A stretch of DNA of 64,000 nucleotides from Paenibacillus albidus (lineage in GTDB: Bacteria; Bacillota; Bacilli; Paenibacillales; Paenibacillaceae): assembly GCF_014644435.1 (NCBI RefSeq), contig NZ_BMKR01000021.1:1-64000 (forward strand), read 5' to 3'. Position 1 is the first letter of the stretch. Every line of letters begins with the position of its first letter. A program made the translations under genes and the position numbers. Below the pieces are notes generated by a model. That model was given only the letters and a program-made list of their open reading frames with translations. It had not been told where the DNA came from and ran no database searches. Positions 61,506-64,000 of the stretch are shown in pieces.

Positions 61506-63254
61506 ATGTGGAGTATGATCATGCGGTTCATTCCAAGCTGGAGCGTGCTGCTGCAAGGGGGCTTCATCATCGGCTTCCCCATTCTTCTTACCCGTGCCAT
61601 GAGCTGGATCAGAATATCTGATGGACGATTGGGGACAAGGACAAGGAAAGCTTCCGGCAGAAAAGGCGGTGGAGTGCCTGCAGGAATTCAGAATGGAGCG
61701 GAGAAAGATCAGACTCATCTGAAGAACAGGGACCAGGGAGATGAGGCTTCCGATCAAAGCCAAGCCGTTCCCGGAATGGTGTACAGCGGACGTTTCGCTG
61801 AGGATTTACAGCTGTTCAAGAATATCAGCGACGATATGGCGGATATCAATCTCAGGGAACTGCGTATTGGCTCACTCCAGCTTAGGGCTGTACTGTTTTT
61901 TGTAGACGGCCTTACAGACAAGGACGGTATGGACCGCAACATTCTGAAGCCTTTGATGAACGCCGTCCGGCCCTTTGAAGGTATGAATACGGCACCGGAG
62001 CCACAGGCGCTGAAAGATATCATTGTTCATCAGATTGTCCTGGTGTCAGAGATTGAATATACCCGTGATCCTGTGAAATCCCTGGAAAAGGTGCTGTTCG
62101 GTTCTGTGGTATTGCTGGTAGACGGCATGGCAGAAGTTCTCATACTGGGAACGCCTAAAGGCCGGACAAGGGTGGGGGAAGAGCCGGTCTCGGAGGCGCT
62201 GCTGCGCGGGCCGCGGATCGGTTTCAACGAGACGCTCAGCGATAATACCGCGATGCTGCGCAGACAGGGACAGAACACGGAGCTTGCGATGATTTCTTTT
62301 ACAGTAGGCAAAAGAATACAGAAAGAACTGGTGTTGACGTATATCAGAGACATCGCCAATGAGGAGCTTGTGGCAGAGGTCAAACGCAGAATCCGAACCA
62401 TAGATGTGGATGATGTTCAGGAATCGGGATTTGTAGAGCAATTAATTGAAGATAACTTCCTCAGCCCCTTTCAGCAGATCCAAAATACCGAAAGGCCCGA
62501 CCGCGTAATGGCTGCGCTGCTGGAGGGCAGAGTGGCCATTCTTCTGGACGGCACACCGTTTGTATTGATTATGCCGGTAACCTTTGGAATGCTGCTGCAA
62601 TCTCCGGAAGATTACTATGACCGGTGGTATGCCGGTTCGTTGCTCCGCAGTTTACGTTTTTTAGCTGCATCGCTCTCGTTGTTCGCTCCGGCACTGTATA
62701 TCTCCTTCATCTCCTTCCACCCCGGACTGATTCCTACCAGGCTGGCCATATCTATCATTAGCTCCCGTCAGGGTGTCCCTTTTCCTTCTTTGATTGAGGC
62801 GCTGATTATGGAGATTTCGATTGAAATATTGCGGGAAGCAGGACTGCGCCTGCCCAAGCCGATTGGTCCTGCAATGGGAATCGTAGGCGGTTTGATTATC
62901 GGCCAGGCAGCAGTAGAGGCGGGGATTGTCAGCCCGATTCTCGTTATTGTAGTCGCGGTTACAGCCATTTCGTCTTTTTCGGTGCCCATGTACAGTGCGG
63001 GAATTACCATGCGGTTTCTCCGGTTCCTGGCCATGTTTTTTGCAGCTACATTCGGCTTGTACGGGGTGATTATGTTCTTTCTTTTGCTTAGCAGCCATCT
63101 GCTGAAGCTGAAGAGTTTCGGAGTGCCCTATCTGGGAATGATAGCACCCAATCAGATTAGGGACTGGAAGGATTTTATTATTCGGATGCCGCTGCAATTT
63201 CTAAGGAAACGTCCGGCGTTGATTAAGCCAAAAGACCCGAGAAGAAAAGGATAA
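61506..63254 (+). CDS. Spore germination receptor subunit A (GerAA family)
   Basis: A 582-residue GerA-family protein of the spore inner membrane that senses nutrient germinants with subunits B and C. The soluble N-terminal domain (about 90-330) holds FVDGLTDKDGMDRNILKPLM and VLFGSVVLLVDGM. The membrane part has FISFHPGLIPT, REAGLRLPKPIGPAMGIVGG and SVPMYSAGITMRFLRF. An additional N-terminal hydrophobic segment (about 10-28) and a charged linker precede the usual domain. The ATG at 61506 is 8 nt after AAGGGGG; another at 61500 is only 2 nt away from it. Confidence 0.93.
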   Translation: MWSMIMRFIPSWSVLLQGGFIIGFPILLTRAMSWIRISDGRLGTRTRKASGRKGGGVPAGIQNGAEKDQTHLKNRDQGDEASDQSQAVPGMVYSGRFAEDLQLFKNISDDMADINLRELRIGSLQLRAVLFFVDGLTDKDGMDRNILKPLMNAVRPFEGMNTAPEPQALKDIIVHQIVLVSEIEYTRDPVKSLEKVLFGSVVLLVDGMAEVLILGTPKGRTRVGEEPVSEALLRGPRIGFNETLSDNTAMLRRQGQNTELAMISFTVGKRIQKELVLTYIRDIANEELVAEVKRRIRTIDVDDVQESGFVEQLIEDNFLSPFQQIQNTERPDRVMAALLEGRVAILLDGTPFVLIMPVTFGMLLQSPEDYYDRWYAGSLLRSLRFLAASLSLFAPALYISFISFHPGLIPTRLAISIISSRQGVPFPSLIEALIMEISIEILREAGLRLPKPIGPAMGIVGGLIIGQAAVEAGIVSPILVIVVAVTAISSFSVPMYSAGITMRFLRFLAMFFAATFGLYGVIMFFLLLSSHLLKLKSFGVPYLGMIAPNQIRDWKDFIIRMPLQFLRKRPALIKPKDPRRKG

Positions 63255-63279
63255 CAGAACAGGAGGGCGGGAAGGGAAC

Positions 63280-64000
63280 ATGCAGGCCAAACTGAAAGAC
63301 AGGATAACCACTACGGAAGCCGTGATTATTAATGTGAACTATGTGCTCGCCGCAGGTGTTCTTACCCTACCACGGACCGCAGTCGAGGCAGCAGGAACGT
63401 CTGATGTATGGATCAGCGTAATCCTCTGCGGACTGCTGGCCATGGTCACCGGTGCGGTAATCGCGAAATTAAGCCAGCGTTTTCCGGGCCGGACGTTCTT
63501 CGAATATATCCGTTTCATCATTGGAAAGCCGCTCGGATTCCTGCTGGGTATAAGTGTAGCAGCGTATTTTCTCTCCATAGCCAGCTTTGAAATGCGTACC
63601 GTACAGGAAATTACCGGGTTTTATCTGCTGGAGGGAACGCCCTCCTGGGCCATCTGCGCCTTATTTCTCTGGGTTGCTCTTTATCTCTGCCTTGGCGGAA
63701 TCAATGCCGTAGCCCGGATGTGCAGACTGATCATACCGATTGCCTGGGGGATCTTCCTGGGTGTCAGCCTGCTGAGTCTGGAAATCTTTGATCTCAATAA
63801 TTTACGCCCTGTGATGGCGGAAGGAGTGGGCCCGGTTTGGCGAGCGCTGAGGCCGACGGCGCTTACGTTTACTGCGGGGGAATCTCTGCTTTTTCTGGTG
63901 GCTTTTATGGATAAGCCCAAAAAAGTGATGCAGGTGGTCGTGGGTGGAAATGCGATCGCCATGGTTTTTTATTTGGCGGCGGTTGTGCTTAGCATAGGAG
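63280..64000 (+). CDS. Spore germination receptor subunit B (GerAB family), 3' end outside window
   Basis: The first 240 codons of a GerAB/ArcD-type permease. The ATG at 63280 follows GGAGGGCGGGAAGGG, and the frame is open to the window edge. It starts MQAKLKDRITTTEAVIINV and continues with alternating hydrophobic helices (VLAAGVLTLPRTAVEAAG, ISVILCGLLAMVTGAVIAKL) typical of the amino-acid transporter-like B subunit. It lies 25 nt after subunit A, so an operon of at least two, and normally three, genes is likely. Confidence 0.93.
   Translation, partial: MQAKLKDRITTTEAVIINVNYVLAAGVLTLPRTAVEAAGTSDVWISVILCGLLAMVTGAVIAKLSQRFPGRTFFEYIRFIIGKPLGFLLGISVAAYFLSIASFEMRTVQEITGFYLLEGTPSWAICALFLWVALYLCLGGINAVARMCRLIIPIAWGIFLGVSLLSLEIFDLNNLRPVMAEGVGPVWRALRPTALTFTAGESLLFLVAFMDKPKKVMQVVVGGNAIAMVFYLAAVVLSIG

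Overview
The window reads as chromosomal DNA of a spore-forming, aerobic, low-to-mid GC Firmicute, most likely Paenibacillus or a close relative. The support is a GerA-type germination operon at the right end with a sigma-G-like promoter, a caa3 oxidase operon with CtaG and a DUF420 protein, a YtxJ bacilliredoxin, an SLH-anchored serine hydrolase, a Bce-type peptide-resistance module, and frequent TTG/GTG starts behind strong AGGAGG-type ribosome sites. No rRNA or tRNA gene was seen. All calls are from reading the sequence; no database search was possible.

Region by region. 1-1.8 kb: the C-terminal end of an LPXTG surface protein with a Pro/Thr repeat, then an alpha/beta hydrolase. 2.1-16.3 kb: a flavin-based extracellular electron transfer (EET) locus in two convergent blocks. 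The plus-strand block is eetA, eetB, ecfA1, ecfA2, ecfT, a U32 protein, a class III aminotransferase and a UbiA prenyltransferase (dmkA). The minus-strand block is pplA, ndh2, a small HepS-like subunit and a HepT-like prenyl synthase (dmkB), preceded by three CRP/FNR-like boxes. An aldo/keto reductase sits between the blocks. Together these genes could make a demethylmenaquinone, reduce it with Ndh2 and pass electrons to a flavinylated lipoprotein outside the cell.

16.5-33.6 kb: ordinary housekeeping and accessory genes: CsbD, an orphan histidine kinase, an MFS carrier, RidA, a frameshifted TspO-like gene, a GH31 alpha-glucosidase, a SNF2 helicase with a partner gene, a small alarmone synthetase, a TrmB-type regulator and xpt. 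33.65-34.32 kb: thirteen tandem copies of a 51-bp unit. 34.4-37.6 kb: a lipid kinase, a DUF4870 protein, a serine hydrolase and a 62-residue protein with a long leader. 38.0-43.5 kb: ctaCDEF, ctaG and a DUF420 gene behind a strong promoter with two ResD-like boxes.

43.6-46.3 kb is the most unusual stretch. A tyrosine recombinase gene lies between two perfect 30-bp inverted repeats, next to a divergent HD-GYP gene and a noncoding region full of hairpins. The arrangement looks like a self-contained invertible switch whose outward promoter could control the HD-GYP gene. 46.4-50.7 kb: a GntR-regulated ABC transporter cluster. 50.8-59.1 kb: a TraB-family protein, an SLH serine hydrolase and a Bce-like two-component/ABC module. 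59.2-61.4 kb: two thiol-redox proteins, an SDR and a ThuA-like protein. 61.5 kb to the end: spore germination receptor subunits A and B; the B gene runs off the window.
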